DNA of 64,000 nt, taken from assembly GCF_022399565.1 (NCBI RefSeq), contig NZ_JAJTUT010000002.1, positions 806,001 through 870,000 on the forward strand, read 5' to 3'. A program made the position numbers and the translations under genes. Below are positions 1 through 8,959 of the stretch, in pieces (position 1 is the first letter of the stretch; every line of letters starts with the position of its first letter). Source of the stretch: Flavobacterium algicola (GTDB lineage: Bacteria > Bacteroidota > Bacteroidia > Flavobacteriales > Flavobacteriaceae). The notes beneath the pieces were generated by a model that was not told the origin of the DNA, made no database searches, and saw only the letters and a list, made by a program, of their open reading frames with translations.

Positions 1-446
1 ATGATGATGGTGACGGACTTTCGACAAGAAAAGAAGGTGCAGACCCTAATGGTGATGGTAATCCAAGTGATGCTATTGACGCAAATGCAAATGGTATTCC
101 AGATTACCTAGAAGTTGGAAATCATAATTTAAATATTCCTGATGACGAAATCGAAGTGTATAACGGTATCACTCCAAACGGTGACGGTGAGAACGATGTA
201 CTTGTGTTGGGTAGAATATTTGAATTTCCTGAAAACACCGTAGAAATTTACAACAGATGGGGTGTACTCGTATATGAAACTAGCGGATATGGAACTAGAG
301 ACAACTATTTCAGAGGATATTCTGAAGGTAGGGTAACAATTTCTCAAAAAGAGAAACTCCCTGGAGGAACCTATTTTTATGTAATCAAATACAAATCGGG
401 TAGCAATTTAAAACAAAAAGCAGGCTACTTATTTTTACAACAGTAA
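1..446 (+). CDS. C-terminal part of a T9SS-exported surface protein (gliding motility-associated C-terminal domain)
   Basis: The reading frame is open from the first bases of the window, so the 5' end is missing. About 147 residues are visible. The first 45 are rich in Asp, Asn and Gly with DxDGD- and NGDGN-like loops, as in calcium-binding thrombospondin type 3-like repeats. After a short linker comes a domain opening with [13 protein letters not shown], followed by [13 protein letters not shown] and ending [12 protein letters not shown]...KAGYLFLQQ. This is the pattern of the CHU_C / gliding motility-associated C-terminal domain, which in Bacteroidetes marks large adhesins and surface proteins for type IX secretion (type B signal). 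The function of the missing part is unknown. A perfect terminator hairpin follows directly. Confidence 0.88.
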   Translation, partial: DDGDGLSTRKEGADPNGDGNPSDAIDANANGIPDYLEVGNHNLNIPDDEIEVYNGITPNGDGENDVLVLGRIFEFPENTVEIYNRWGVLVYETSGYGTRDNYFRGYSEGRVTISQKEKLPGGTYFYVIKYKSGSNLKQKAGYLFLQQ

Positions 447-452
447 TCAAAC

Positions 453-495
453 AAGAAGAGACTATCCAACATCATGGATAGTCTCTTCTTTTTAT
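453..495 (+). terminator. Intrinsic terminator after the surface protein gene
   Basis: A perfect 15-bp stem (453-467 with 476-490), an 8-nt loop and a following T-run lie 7 bases after the stop codon. The stretch from here to 680 shows no gene. Confidence 0.9.
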
Positions 496-680
496 AACAA
501 TTGTTAATAGCTATTTCCTAGCTTCCACTGCATTCTTTCCTTTTAAAATGGTTTTTTATATGGCTCAAAAGGAGCTTCCGTTGGTCGCTCTTTTGCTTCT
601 ATAAAAAATACATTTTAAAAAGTAAAGGAATTCCGTTTCAGTTAGGGCTAGATAAGCAGACAACAGTGAATTTTATAATC

Positions 681-1283
681 CTAAAAAATAGTATCACTTT
701 TCAACCAGCCTGTTATGCTCATTCTTGAAGTATTTGTTAACAAAACTTCATGAACTAATTCATCACTTTTAAATAAAATGGTCTTTCCAGCGGTAGGACT
801 TATTTTTTGATTTTTGCCCTCTTGGTGAATCAATAATTCTCCTCCATCACTTTCCTTCCAATCTGGATTTAAATAAGTTATGATAGAATATTTACGGCTA
901 GGATTAGTTTTGAATTGATCCAAGTGCTGCAGATAAAAATCTCCTTTTTCATACAAAGCATAGTGAAATTCATAATCTGTGATTCCGGCATAACAACTTT
1001 CATTTAGATAAAGTATAAATGCCTCAATCTGTTTAAAGAATTCATTTTCAAACGGATCATTGTGTTTTTTATCCAACCAGTAAATAGAGTCACTTCGTAT
1101 TTCACTATCATATGAAATCATATTTGCACTACCTACTCCCGCAGCTGTAAGCATACTTTTTTCCTGTAGTTTTAAAATGTTTTGACGTAAATTATTAGAG
1201 AGATCTGTAGTTAAAAAATTTTTAGACATACCTACTTTACTATCAATATAAGTGGTAATCAAAGCTTCAAAGCTGTTTTCCAT
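681..1283 (-). CDS. 2OG-Fe(II) oxygenase, prolyl 4-hydroxylase/SM-20-like
   Basis: A 200-residue protein with the double-stranded beta-helix signature of 2-oxoglutarate- and Fe(II)-dependent dioxygenases. The iron ligands are visible as H120 and D122 (QHLDQF) and H178 (LVHEV), and R187 (SRMSITGWL) is the expected 2-oxoglutarate binder. Between them stand the family-typical ITYLNPDW and DGGELLI segments. Members hydroxylate prolyl or other residues of proteins. The substrate here cannot be told, and the protein has no signal peptide. I chose ATG at 1283. The frame stays open to 1394, but the extra 37 residues (rich in Val, Ile and Tyr) do not look like part of the fold. M19 is a further possible start. 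The gene stands alone. Confidence 0.85.
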   Translation of the reverse strand: MENSFEALITTYIDSKVGMSKNFLTTDLSNNLRQNILKLQEKSMLTAAGVGSANMISYDSEIRSDSIYWLDKKHNDPFENEFFKQIEAFILYLNESCYAGITDYEFHYALYEKGDFYLQHLDQFKTNPSRKYSIITYLNPDWKESDGGELLIHQEGKNQKISPTAGKTILFKSDELVHEVLLTNTSRMSITGWLKSDTIF

Positions 1284-1592
1284 TAGAGTGTAATTGACCG
1301 CAAAGACGACCAACCTTTGTAAGGTAGTATATATTGAATCACTATTAACTTGTATTACATAATATATACCGCTTACGATTGTCAAATAATCCATAAAGAT
1401 GATTATAATCTCTGCTTAAATTTTATGACTAACACAATTATGATAAAAATTAACTGCTATAATTACCAAAATGCATCTTTTTAAGCATTAAATCAGGTAC
1501 TCCCTTTAAATTATGAATGATTTTAACATAATATTACTTGGCTATCTATTGTAAAATTCTATTTTTGTTACTTTAATTATAACACAAAAAAC
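1284..1592. other. Intergenic region between oxygenase and histone-like gene
   Basis: 309 bases of AT-rich DNA between divergent genes. Its only clear content is the promoter at 1538-1567. An extension of the oxygenase frame (to 1394) is probably non-coding. Confidence 0.6.
1538..1567 (+). promoter_or_regulatory. Bacteroidetes-type promoter of the histone H1-like gene
   Basis: TTG at 1538-1540, a 19-nt spacer and TATTTTTG at 1560-1567 match the -33/-7 consensus TTG-N19..21-TAnnTTTG of the Bacteroidetes housekeeping sigma factor exactly. The start codon is 25 bases downstream. Confidence 0.75.
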
Positions 1593-1769
1593 ATGAAAGA
1601 ATTAGTAGCAAAAATTAACGCTGAATTTGAAGCATTTACTGCAGAAACAGAATCATTAATTGAAAAAGGAGTAAAAGCTGCTGGAGCAAGAGCACGTAAA
1701 TCGACTTTAGAAATGGAAAAAATGCTAAAAGAATTTAGAAAACTTTCTATCGAAGAGTCTAAAAAATAA
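1593..1769 (+). CDS. Histone H1-like small basic/acidic helical protein
   Basis: A 58-residue protein starting MKELVAKINAEFEAF and containing KGVKAAGARARKSTLEMEKM, then a Lys/Arg-rich helical tail ending EESKK. It closely resembles the very short 'histone H1' proteins annotated in most Flavobacterium genomes, which correspond to part of the Hc1-like family and are presumed DNA-associated. That role is known only by similarity. The gene has its own strong promoter and its own terminator, so it is a compact single-gene unit. The ATG is the only in-frame start after the promoter. Length agrees with the usual 58-60 residues. Confidence 0.8.
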   Translation: MKELVAKINAEFEAFTAETESLIEKGVKAAGARARKSTLEMEKMLKEFRKLSIEESKK

Positions 1770-1783
1770 TTCCCATTTACTTT

Positions 1784-1820
1784 AAAAGTCCTTAGATAAT
1801 CTAAGGACTTTTATTTTTTA
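1784..1820 (+). terminator. Intrinsic terminator of the histone-like gene
   Basis: A perfect 13-bp stem (1784-1796 with 1800-1812), a 3-nt loop and a T-rich tail lie 14 bases after the stop. Confidence 0.9.
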
Positions 1821-2239
1821 TACCAAATCGAGTGATCAGCGCCTCTTTGATGATTGCTCAAAAATAATTAATGACTACAATTTCAAGTAAACTTCTATTT
1901 ACTTTCTATTAAATTAGCACAATTTAATAAATCGCCTTTTGATCATTATTACACTACCATTTTTTTTAAACGACATATTTAAAAGTATCATTAACAGATT
2001 TGTCAAACGAAATTGATTTTTGAATTCCTGCTTAAATTGAGGCACCAATATAACTCCTTGAGCTAGGCCACTAGAATGAATATGGCAACAAAATCTACTT
2101 ATTTGTACCATATACTTATTTTGCAGATAAATTATTTAATCAATCAATAATTCTTTTTTTAAACTTGATGTAGTTTGCTTTCTTGCTATACTTTTCTTAA
2201 TTTTAGTTGATTAAAAATCAGCAAAAAAAGGACTACTTT
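1821..2239. other. Intergenic region before the GH15 gene
   Basis: About 420 bases with no convincing gene. A 65-codon minus-strand frame at 1914-2111 has no recognisable protein character. Near the right end TTG (2165-2167), a 21-nt spacer and TACTTTTC (2189-2196) form a promoter with one mismatch to the TAnnTTTG element. It lies 43 bases before the GH15 start. Confidence 0.45.
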
Positions 2240-4045
2240 ATGAAAAACTTGAATTATGGAATTATAGGTAACTGCCGAAGCGCTGCTTTAATCTCCGATA
2301 AGGGTGCTATCGAATGGTGTTGCTTACCCGAATTTGATTCCTCATCAGTATTTGCAAAAATATTGGATACTGAAATAGGTGGAAGCTTTGAAATTAACTG
2401 TACAGAAGACTATACTGTTACCCAAAAATATCTTGAGAATACTTGTATTCTAGTGACAACATTTGACAATGGTACCGATGCATTTGAAATTAATGATTTT
2501 ATGCCTCGTTACAGAAAAGAATCATCTGGATACGTTATACCTCCAGAAATCATTCGTTATTTTAGAAAAATTAGTGGCTCTCCTAAATTTAAAATAGGAT
2601 ATAATCCTAAACTGGAATATGCCTTAGGTAAGACGACCAATTATGTCAAGGAAGACCATGTATTAAGTTTGAGCGAATCGACCAAATTTGATTCCCTATT
2701 TCTCTATAGCAATTTCGATCTAAATGCTATAAAAGAAGGAACAAGTATCGATCTGCAAGATGATGGTTATGTGCTACTTGCATACAACGAAAAAATATTA
2801 AGACCGACACTAACCAAAATTAATCTCGAGTTTGAAAGAACAAAATCATATTGGTTAGGTTGGGCCGATAAAACTACAGAGTACAAGAAATTTAACAAGC
2901 AAATCATACGTAGTGCGATGACACTAAAATTGCTTAGTTATGAAAAAACAGGTGCTGTATTGGCAGCAGCAACAACTTCGCTACCAGAAACAATAGGAGA
3001 AGTAAGAAACTGGGATTACCGCTTTTGCTGGATTCGAGATGCTTCCATGGTGGTAAAAGTAGTTTCGGAATTGGGACATAAAAAAATGGCCAAAAATTAC
3101 CTGCAGTTTATTGTTGATTTGATTCCAGATAAGGATGAAAAATTACAAATTATGTACGGTATCAACAAGGAGAAAAAATTAACCGAAGAAACTCTTGATC
3201 ACTTGAGCGGTTATATGGGAAGCAAACCCGTTAGGATTGGTAATGCCGCCTACTCACAACGTCAGAATGATATTTACGGGATTTTGATGGATGTTATTCA
3301 CCAACAGCTTTGCACATTTACTAATGACACTGAGAACGGAGAAGAACTTTGGAATATAACAAAAGGCATTGTCTGGGTGGTACAAAAACACTGGCAAGAA
3401 CCTGATAAAGGAATTTGGGAATTCAGAACAGAGGAAAGACATTTTACTTTTTCGAAAGTGTTATGCTGGACCGCTATAGACAGAGCGATCAAAGTTGCCA
3501 AAATTTTAGGTAAAAAGTCCAATATTAAAAAATGGGAACCAATAGCTGAAGCAATCAAAAATGATATTCTCGATAATGCCTGGAATGAATCGGTACAATC
3601 ATTCACGCAATCTTATGGATCTGTTGACTTAGATGCTTCTGTATTGTTGATGGAAAATTACGGATTTATTGATGCCTTAGATCCAAAATATGTCTCTACT
3701 GTAAATGCCATCGGACAAGATTTGAGCAATGATGGACTATTATACCGTTATAAAAACAAAGATGATTTTGGACTTCCCTCCTCTTCATTTACTATCTGTA
3801 CTTTCTGGTACATCAACAGTCTATTTAAAATTGGAGAAACAAAGAAAGCAGAAAAAATGTTTAAAAAATTACTGTCTTACAGCAACCATTTAGGATTGTT
3901 TAGTGAAGATATAGATTTTGAAACCAAGCGACTATTAGGAAACTTTCCGCAGGCTTATTCTCATTTAGCTCTTATTGAGACCGCTATTAATCTCTCTAAA
4001 ATTACAGACGAAGAAGAAGTGTTGGAAGCTATTAAAAATAAGTAA
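2240..4045 (+). CDS. Glycoside hydrolase family 15 protein (glucoamylase/trehalase-like)
   Basis: 601 residues. The N-terminal beta-sandwich (about 1-230) starts YGIIGNCRSAALISDKGAIEW, the usual opening of bacterial GH15 proteins. An (alpha/alpha)6 barrel follows with RNWDYRFCWIRDASM. The two catalytic glutamates are in place: E394 in GIWEFR (general acid) and E556 in LFSEDID (general base), followed by the family-typical LLGNFPQAYSHLALI. No signal peptide is present, so it is cytoplasmic. Bacterial GH15 members hydrolyse alpha-glucosides. Several are alpha,alpha-trehalases, which fits the trehalose-phosphate synthase/phosphatase gene 1.6 kb away. I chose ATG 2240 because the family motif starts four residues later. 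A TTG at 2207 would add 11 residues of no similarity. Confidence 0.9.
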   Translation: MKNLNYGIIGNCRSAALISDKGAIEWCCLPEFDSSSVFAKILDTEIGGSFEINCTEDYTVTQKYLENTCILVTTFDNGTDAFEINDFMPRYRKESSGYVIPPEIIRYFRKISGSPKFKIGYNPKLEYALGKTTNYVKEDHVLSLSESTKFDSLFLYSNFDLNAIKEGTSIDLQDDGYVLLAYNEKILRPTLTKINLEFERTKSYWLGWADKTTEYKKFNKQIIRSAMTLKLLSYEKTGAVLAAATTSLPETIGEVRNWDYRFCWIRDASMVVKVVSELGHKKMAKNYLQFIVDLIPDKDEKLQIMYGINKEKKLTEETLDHLSGYMGSKPVRIGNAAYSQRQNDIYGILMDVIHQQLCTFTNDTENGEELWNITKGIVWVVQKHWQEPDKGIWEFRTEERHFTFSKVLCWTAIDRAIKVAKILGKKSNIKKWEPIAEAIKNDILDNAWNESVQSFTQSYGSVDLDASVLLMENYGFIDALDPKYVSTVNAIGQDLSNDGLLYRYKNKDDFGLPSSSFTICTFWYINSLFKIGETKKAEKMFKKLLSYSNHLGLFSEDIDFETKRLLGNFPQAYSHLALIETAINLSKITDEEEVLEAIKNK

Positions 4046-4106
4046 TGCCACTGTTCTTCTAAATTAGTTTTCAAATAATAGAAAAGCAATAAGTATTTAA
4101 AAAATC

Positions 4107-4140
4107 AAAAGTCGCAATTTATAAAAATTGCGACTTTTAT
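4107..4140. terminator. Bidirectional terminator between GH15 and topoisomerase genes
   Basis: A perfect 14-bp stem (4107-4120 with 4125-4138) with a 4-nt loop is flanked by A-runs on the left and T-runs on the right. It can stop both convergent transcripts. Confidence 0.85.
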
Positions 4141-4187
4141 ATTTTAATACATTTAACATTTGCTCAATGTTTGATTAACCTTAAAAT

Positions 4188-5264
4188 CTAACCTAATACT
4201 TCTGCGATTTTCTCGTTTGACAAAAGTTTTACTAGAATTTTTTCTTCGGCATTTAATTTCCCTACCGAAGTACTTTTTCGAGCTTGGTATTTCCAAATTC
4301 GACCACTTTCAAATGACGCTATTACCGTAGGATGTACGTAATATTTTTTACAAACTGTTCTCGTGTTACCTAACTGTGACGACACGGAGTCTAAAACTGA
4401 AATTATTTTTTTCTTACAATCATTTGCTGATAGTGGTTTTTCCTGTTGCAAAAAGCTACACAATGCATTTAAACTTCCAGACCAACATCTAAAATCTTTG
4501 GCTGTAAAATCCATAGCGGTACATTCTTTTAAATAATTATTGATGTCTCCAGATCCTACACTTCGGTGATTGCCTTGATCATCATAATACTGAAAAAGTT
4601 CCTGACCAGGGATATCTCGACATCTTTTGACCAACCGCATTAGTCGTTTGTCCTTAAGTGTTATTTGATGCTTTACTCCTTTTTTGCCTTTAAACTCAAA
4701 ACTTATTAGACCATTTTTAAATTTTGCATGTTTATCCATAAGAGTAGTTAAACCAAAGGAACCATACAATTTTTTATAGGCTTCATTACCAATTCGGATA
4801 TTAGTAACCTCGATAAGTTTGATCACTAGCGCAATTACTTTTTCATAAGGCAATCCTTTTCTATTCAAGTCCTTTTCGACTTTATTTCTAATTTTTGGTA
4901 ATGCTTTCGCAAATTCACGCAAACGGTAAAACTTAGACTGATTTCGTAGTTTATTCCAATTGGCATGATAACGGTATTGTTTTCTACCTTTACTGTCAAT
5001 TCCGGTTGCTTGTAAATGAGAATTCTCATATGGTGAAATCCAAACATTTTCCCATGCTGGAGGTAGTACCATTGCTTTAAATCTGGCTAGTACTTCTTCT
5101 TCCGCAATTATGATATCATTTTCATCTTTATAAATAAAATTCTTTCCATTTCTATGACGGTAGAATCCTCTGGACGAATTTGTAAAATAGCGTAGACCCG
5201 CTAATTTTGCGGTTTGCTGAGAATCATTATTTATTTTTAGTAATTTACTTTCTAGTCTGTTCAT
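4188..5264 (-). CDS. DNA topoisomerase IB (poxvirus/Deinococcus type)
   Basis: 358 residues. The protein relaxes supercoils through a 3'-phosphotyrosine link. Family marks are the N-terminal segment with YRHRNGKNFIYKDE and VLPPAWENVWISP, then GIDSKGRKQYRYH, the IRIGNEAYKKLYGSFGLTTL segment, FKGKKGVKHQ and the C-terminal CKKYYVHPTVI. There Y309 (or its neighbour Y308) is the active-site tyrosine, and the Arg/Lys residues of the catalytic pentad lie in the preceding motifs. Length is normal for the short bacterial TopIB form. Start at ATG 5264 fits. It is convergent with the GH15 gene and follows the trehalose gene on the same strand, but a strong terminator separates them, so it has its own promoter. 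Confidence 0.9.
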   Translation of the reverse strand: MNRLESKLLKINNDSQQTAKLAGLRYFTNSSRGFYRHRNGKNFIYKDENDIIIAEEEVLARFKAMVLPPAWENVWISPYENSHLQATGIDSKGRKQYRYHANWNKLRNQSKFYRLREFAKALPKIRNKVEKDLNRKGLPYEKVIALVIKLIEVTNIRIGNEAYKKLYGSFGLTTLMDKHAKFKNGLISFEFKGKKGVKHQITLKDKRLMRLVKRCRDIPGQELFQYYDDQGNHRSVGSGDINNYLKECTAMDFTAKDFRCWSGSLNALCSFLQQEKPLSANDCKKKIISVLDSVSSQLGNTRTVCKKYYVHPTVIASFESGRIWKYQARKSTSVGKLNAEEKILVKLLSNEKIAEVLG

Positions 5265-5530
5265 GGTTGGGTAGCGTTAATAGATAGAAGTAAAAATAAA
5301 AGAATTGCAGTGGATAAAATTATAGAATTCACGCTAGAAATTATACGATTTAAATTTAAGTCTACAGTTTATTTTTCTTTAGTAATTCTATTTCAGATAC
5401 GAATTACTACGTCTAGTTTTTTGAAGACTTCTTAAACTTAAATTGTTTTAAAATTAAATGAGCGTACATTGATTTATTAGGTCGTACCTCATTATATGGC
5501 ATTCCCAATTAATAACTCCAGTTAAGATTA
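5265..5530. other. Upstream region of the topoisomerase gene
   Basis: Together with the terminator at 5531-5580 this makes a 340-base gene-free stretch. It must hold the topoisomerase promoter on the minus strand, but I see no exact TTG-N19..21-TAnnTTTG match and no other structure. Confidence 0.4.
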
Positions 5531-5580
5531 AATAAAAAAACACCTCTACTTCATAATACAATTATGCAGTAAAGGTGTTT
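5531..5580 (-). terminator. Intrinsic terminator of the trehalose synthase/phosphatase gene
   Basis: A 13-bp stem with one mismatch (5538-5550 with 5568-5580) is followed on the minus strand by a run of T. It lies 25 bases after the stop codon. Confidence 0.85.
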
Positions 5581-5604
5581 GTATTAACAGTAAATTGGTC
5601 TTAC

Positions 5605-7818
5605 TTAAGAACCAGTTACATCTCTCAAAAGTGGAAGTACTTCTGTACTATAATTGATATAATAATGAGCAGCGGTTTTAATGTTTCCAACTTTGACCGT
5701 ATAGGCAGAATCTGGAACTTCTTCAAACATATATTCATCTGTCCAGTCATCGCCTATGGCAAAAATAAAATCGTAATTTGTATCTGCCAAGATGCGTGTA
5801 GCGGCGCGACCTTTATTTATATTACTATTTTTAACTTCTAGCACTTTGTTACCATCCAATACAGAAAGGGTATTGTTGATTAGTAAACTTTTTAAGACAT
5901 GTTTTAATTCCATAGTTCTCAAAGCTGCCATATCATTATCTGACTTTCTGTAATGCCAAGCTAGTGAATATTCTTTCTCTTCTATCAATGCTCCAGGAGT
6001 ACTATCGGTAAACGCTTCTAGAACTGGTCTTATATTTTCTTTCCAATTCGATTTCATTTGATCTAGCACACCCCATTCACCACCAACTTTACGTAGCCAT
6101 GCACCATGATCTGTAACTAATGTATAGCTTTTATGACCAAACCAACTTTCTAATGTTTTGCGATCGCGACCACTTATAATTGCGATTTCGGTACTGTCAT
6201 CCTCATTGATTTTATCCAGTAGATCATAAAGTTCCTGAGTTGGTATAGCATCACTTGGATTGTTTTTAAAACCAGCGAGGGTTCCATCATAATCCAATAA
6301 GAATAATTTTCTTTTTGCTAGCTTATAATTAGTAGCAATGTCTTTAATTTTTGATGGTGTTAATTTTTGTGCCACCTGCACTGGAACAGTATCTTTGGCC
6401 GCTTTTAAAGATTTTAAAAACTCCCCTGCCCAGCGTTCTACATCATATCTCGAAATTCTTTTTTGTAAAGCATCTAATCTTGTCTTTTGCTCCAATGCAG
6501 GCATTTCTAAAGCTTCTTTAAGGCTATCGGCAATTTGGTCAAAATTATTTGGATTAACTATAAGTGCTTCATGCATCTCTTTGGCGGCACCTGCCATTTC
6601 GCTCAAAATAAGTACTCCAGTATCTTTTGTTCTGGTAGCAATATACTCTTTTGCAACTAGGTTCATACCATCTCTTACAGGTGTAACCATGGCAACGTCT
6701 GATGCTACATATAAGTCTATTAATTCGTCGAATGGTAATGAGCGGTAAAAATACCAAATAGGTGTCCAGCTGATAGTTGATAAATCACCATTAATCCTTC
6801 CAACCAATTCATCTGTTTCTCTCTTCAATAATTGGTACTGCGCAACGTTTTCCCTTGATGGTACTGCTAACATTACCAATCGAACCTTTCCTTTGTATTC
6901 AGGATATTTATTTAAGAAATATTCGAAAGATTTGACTCTATTCGGTATCCCTTTAGTGTAATCCATTCTATCAATAGATAAGATTAATTTACTCTCATCA
7001 TTCGACTTATTATGAAAATCAATACTTTTCATTAATTCCGACTTAGAATCTTCAGGATATTTCTCATGTTCTAAGGCGGCATTATGATAGCGGTCGTAAT
7101 CAATTCCCATTGGGAATGAATCTACTTTTATAATTCTGTTTTCATAAGAGATCTCATTAAAATTCACTTCGATACCTTTAATACGACTTACACTGCTTAT
7201 AAAGTGACGAGCATAATCGTAAGTATGAAACCCAATTAAATCGGCACCTAGCATACCTTGCAACAACTCATTTCTCCATGGGCAAGTTCTAAATAATTCA
7301 TAGGAAGGATATGGTATATGTAGAAAAAATCCAATTGTTAGAGTAGGATTCTTTTTTCTCAGCATCTCGGGTAACATCAACAGTTGGTAATCATGAACCC
7401 AAACAGTATCACCATCGTTTACCTGCTGTAAAACTACATCAGCAAATTTTTGATTCACTTCAACATAAGATTGCCAATGGCTTGATTCAAATTCTGTATA
7501 CGCTTGAAAATAATGGAATAATGGCCATAGTGCAGTATTACTAAAACCATAGTAATAATTGTCGATGTCACTATTAGTTAATGGTACTTGAACACATTTT
7601 TCTACTGCCAAAGCATTATCGACCTCTACCTTTTGAGCATCGTTCATATTTTCTTCTGCTAAGCCAGACCAACCCACCCAGATTCCGTTTCCTTCTGAGT
7701 GCACCGATTTCATTCCAGTTGCTAGTCCTCCTGTACTTGATTTAACAACCAAAGTATTTTCTATATATTTTAAATCTACTGGTAACCTATTTGAAACAAT
7801 TACTGTTTTATTCATCAC
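5605..7818 (-). CDS. Bifunctional trehalose-6-phosphate synthase/trehalose-phosphatase
   Basis: 737 residues in two enzymes. Residues about 1-470 are a GT20 glycosyltransferase: SNRLPVDL at the start, GIWVGWSG, VWVHDYQLLMLPEMLRKK, GFFLHIPYPSYELFR and the DGMNLVAKEYIA donor-site motif. It joins UDP-glucose and glucose-6-phosphate. Residues about 500-737 are a HAD-type phosphatase with D509 and D511 in LLDYDGTLAGF, ISGRDR and GDDWTDEYMF, which removes the phosphate to give trehalose. The fusion corresponds to OtsA plus OtsB in one chain, as is common in Flavobacteriia. It is cytoplasmic. A small gene 50 bases upstream on the same strand may be co-transcribed. With the GH15 protein it could make a synthesis/breakdown pair for an osmolyte or storage sugar. 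Confidence 0.94.
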   Translation of the reverse strand: MMNKTVIVSNRLPVDLKYIENTLVVKSSTGGLATGMKSVHSEGNGIWVGWSGLAEENMNDAQKVEVDNALAVEKCVQVPLTNSDIDNYYYGFSNTALWPLFHYFQAYTEFESSHWQSYVEVNQKFADVVLQQVNDGDTVWVHDYQLLMLPEMLRKKNPTLTIGFFLHIPYPSYELFRTCPWRNELLQGMLGADLIGFHTYDYARHFISSVSRIKGIEVNFNEISYENRIIKVDSFPMGIDYDRYHNAALEHEKYPEDSKSELMKSIDFHNKSNDESKLILSIDRMDYTKGIPNRVKSFEYFLNKYPEYKGKVRLVMLAVPSRENVAQYQLLKRETDELVGRINGDLSTISWTPIWYFYRSLPFDELIDLYVASDVAMVTPVRDGMNLVAKEYIATRTKDTGVLILSEMAGAAKEMHEALIVNPNNFDQIADSLKEALEMPALEQKTRLDALQKRISRYDVERWAGEFLKSLKAAKDTVPVQVAQKLTPSKIKDIATNYKLAKRKLFLLDYDGTLAGFKNNPSDAIPTQELYDLLDKINEDDSTEIAIISGRDRKTLESWFGHKSYTLVTDHGAWLRKVGGEWGVLDQMKSNWKENIRPVLEAFTDSTPGALIEEKEYSLAWHYRKSDNDMAALRTMELKHVLKSLLINNTLSVLDGNKVLEVKNSNINKGRAATRILADTNYDFIFAIGDDWTDEYMFEEVPDSAYTVKVGNIKTAAHYYINYSTEVLPLLRDVTGS

Positions 7819-7868
7819 TTTCTTTATAATTATTAATACTATATTTAAATTTAAGAATCATTATTACA

Positions 7869-8060
7869 TCAACTTCCTATTGTAATTTTTTCGCTATCCA
7901 CATCGGTAAGTTGCAATTCGCTAAATTTACCTATCATAGTATTGCCTAGCTCATCTTTCCACTCCGTGATTACGTTTTTAATTACCCCTGGTTCCAAATC
8001 AATAACTTCCATGATTTGATCACCAGATTCTTGCTGTACATTTTGTCCTAGTTTAAACAT
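7869..8060 (-). CDS. Small hypothetical protein, possibly YodC/DUF2158-like
   Basis: 63 residues beginning MFKLGQNVQQESGDQIMEVIDLEPG. The opening (hydrophobic-KxGxxVQxxSG..M.V) resembles the small SH3-like YodC/DUF2158 proteins, but I rely on a short stretch only. It is acidic, with no signal peptide or membrane segment. It lies 50 bases upstream of the trehalose gene on the same strand and could share its transcript. The function is unknown. Confidence 0.55.
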   Translation of the reverse strand: MFKLGQNVQQESGDQIMEVIDLEPGVIKNVITEWKDELGNTMIGKFSELQLTDVDSEKITIGS

Positions 8061-8452
8061 AACTTAATTTTTTTAGTATCGCATTTTTCATTTAAGCCAA
8101 AATATAACTGTAAAGTACTACTGTTTTTATAATTCATTTTGACGATTATAAAATTAAATGAATCCTGCAGAAATCTATTGTAGAATTTTCTATATATCTT
8201 ATAGAATTTTATTCAAATTACTAAATATATCTTCTAAAATCTAATTATAGCTCATAAAACAAGGTGTACTCAAATCATTATTACAGATGAACTAGCCTAA
8301 GTGTAATTCCACTGATGATATCATAATTTTAGGTACAGTTATTTATTGGTCTACCATTCAAAAATATAATAAAAACAGTTAACCATCTGCGCCCGACGCA
8401 GAAACGTATTATAGTAATAGATAGCTATTACCTTGCAATTTTCTATTTAAAA
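8061..8452. other. Gene-free AT-rich region
   Basis: 392 bases with no convincing reading frame. A small 6-bp hairpin (8386-8391 with 8397-8402, the GC-rich spot of the region) lies 50 bases past the end of the minus-strand gene at 8453-8959 and may take part in its termination, but no T-run follows it. Confidence 0.4.
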
Positions 8453-8959
8453 CTACTCATCTTCATCTTCAAAATCATCATCGAAATCATCATCAAAATC
8501 ATCAAAAATTCCTTTGAAGTCTTCGATTTGAGATAGCGGATTTGCTCCTTCTGGATTAAACAATTCCCATTCATCCCAGACATGATTTGCAGTGTCAAAA
8601 TTACTGACCCAAGGAATAAAGAGTTTGCGGAATTCTTCTAGCTCCTTTTGAATCAATGCTACGTACTCTAAATCTTTGTAATTTTCATGATAGCACAAGC
8701 TTCCTACTTGTATATGTAAAGACATTCCATGTTGTCGAATGATTGCAGCATTTTGCATTTTTATACTATACAAGCCACCCGACTCTGCTCCAACTATTTT
8801 TGCAGGTAATATCAAAGCATCTGCAAGCATAAAATCTTTAGTTGCTTCAATAAAATCATCTTCTTCAGGTAAGGTAGCTACCAAACTTTCTACTAGCTGA
8901 AATAGTAATTCTGCTTTTTTGTAGATAGGTAACTCATATATTTGTTCAAGTTTAGACAT
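8453..8959 (-). CDS. Hypothetical protein with acidic Asp/Glu C-terminal tail
   Basis: 168 residues, family not recognised. The first 140 residues look like an alpha-helical soluble domain (ELPIYKKAELLFQLVESLVATLP at the start, then IVGAESGGLYSIKMQNAAIIR, HIQVGSLCYHE). The last 20 are almost only Asp, Glu and Phe in FDDD repeats. No signal peptide is present. It stands alone with gene-free DNA on both sides. The acidic tail could bind basic proteins or metal ions, but this is only a thought. It is probably a real gene because of its length and normal amino-acid composition. Confidence 0.7.
   Translation of the reverse strand: MSKLEQIYELPIYKKAELLFQLVESLVATLPEEDDFIEATKDFMLADALILPAKIVGAESGGLYSIKMQNAAIIRQHGMSLHIQVGSLCYHENYKDLEYVALIQKELEEFRKLFIPWVSNFDTANHVWDEWELFNPEGANPLSQIEDFKGIFDDFDDDFDDDFEDEDE

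Noticed and set aside
1914..2111. 65-codon minus-strand frame
   Set aside because: No recognisable domain, unusual composition and no promoter or terminator. It lies in DNA that looks intergenic.
6338..6748. 136-codon plus-strand frame inside the trehalose synthase gene
   Set aside because: Antisense shadow of a conserved GT20 coding region.
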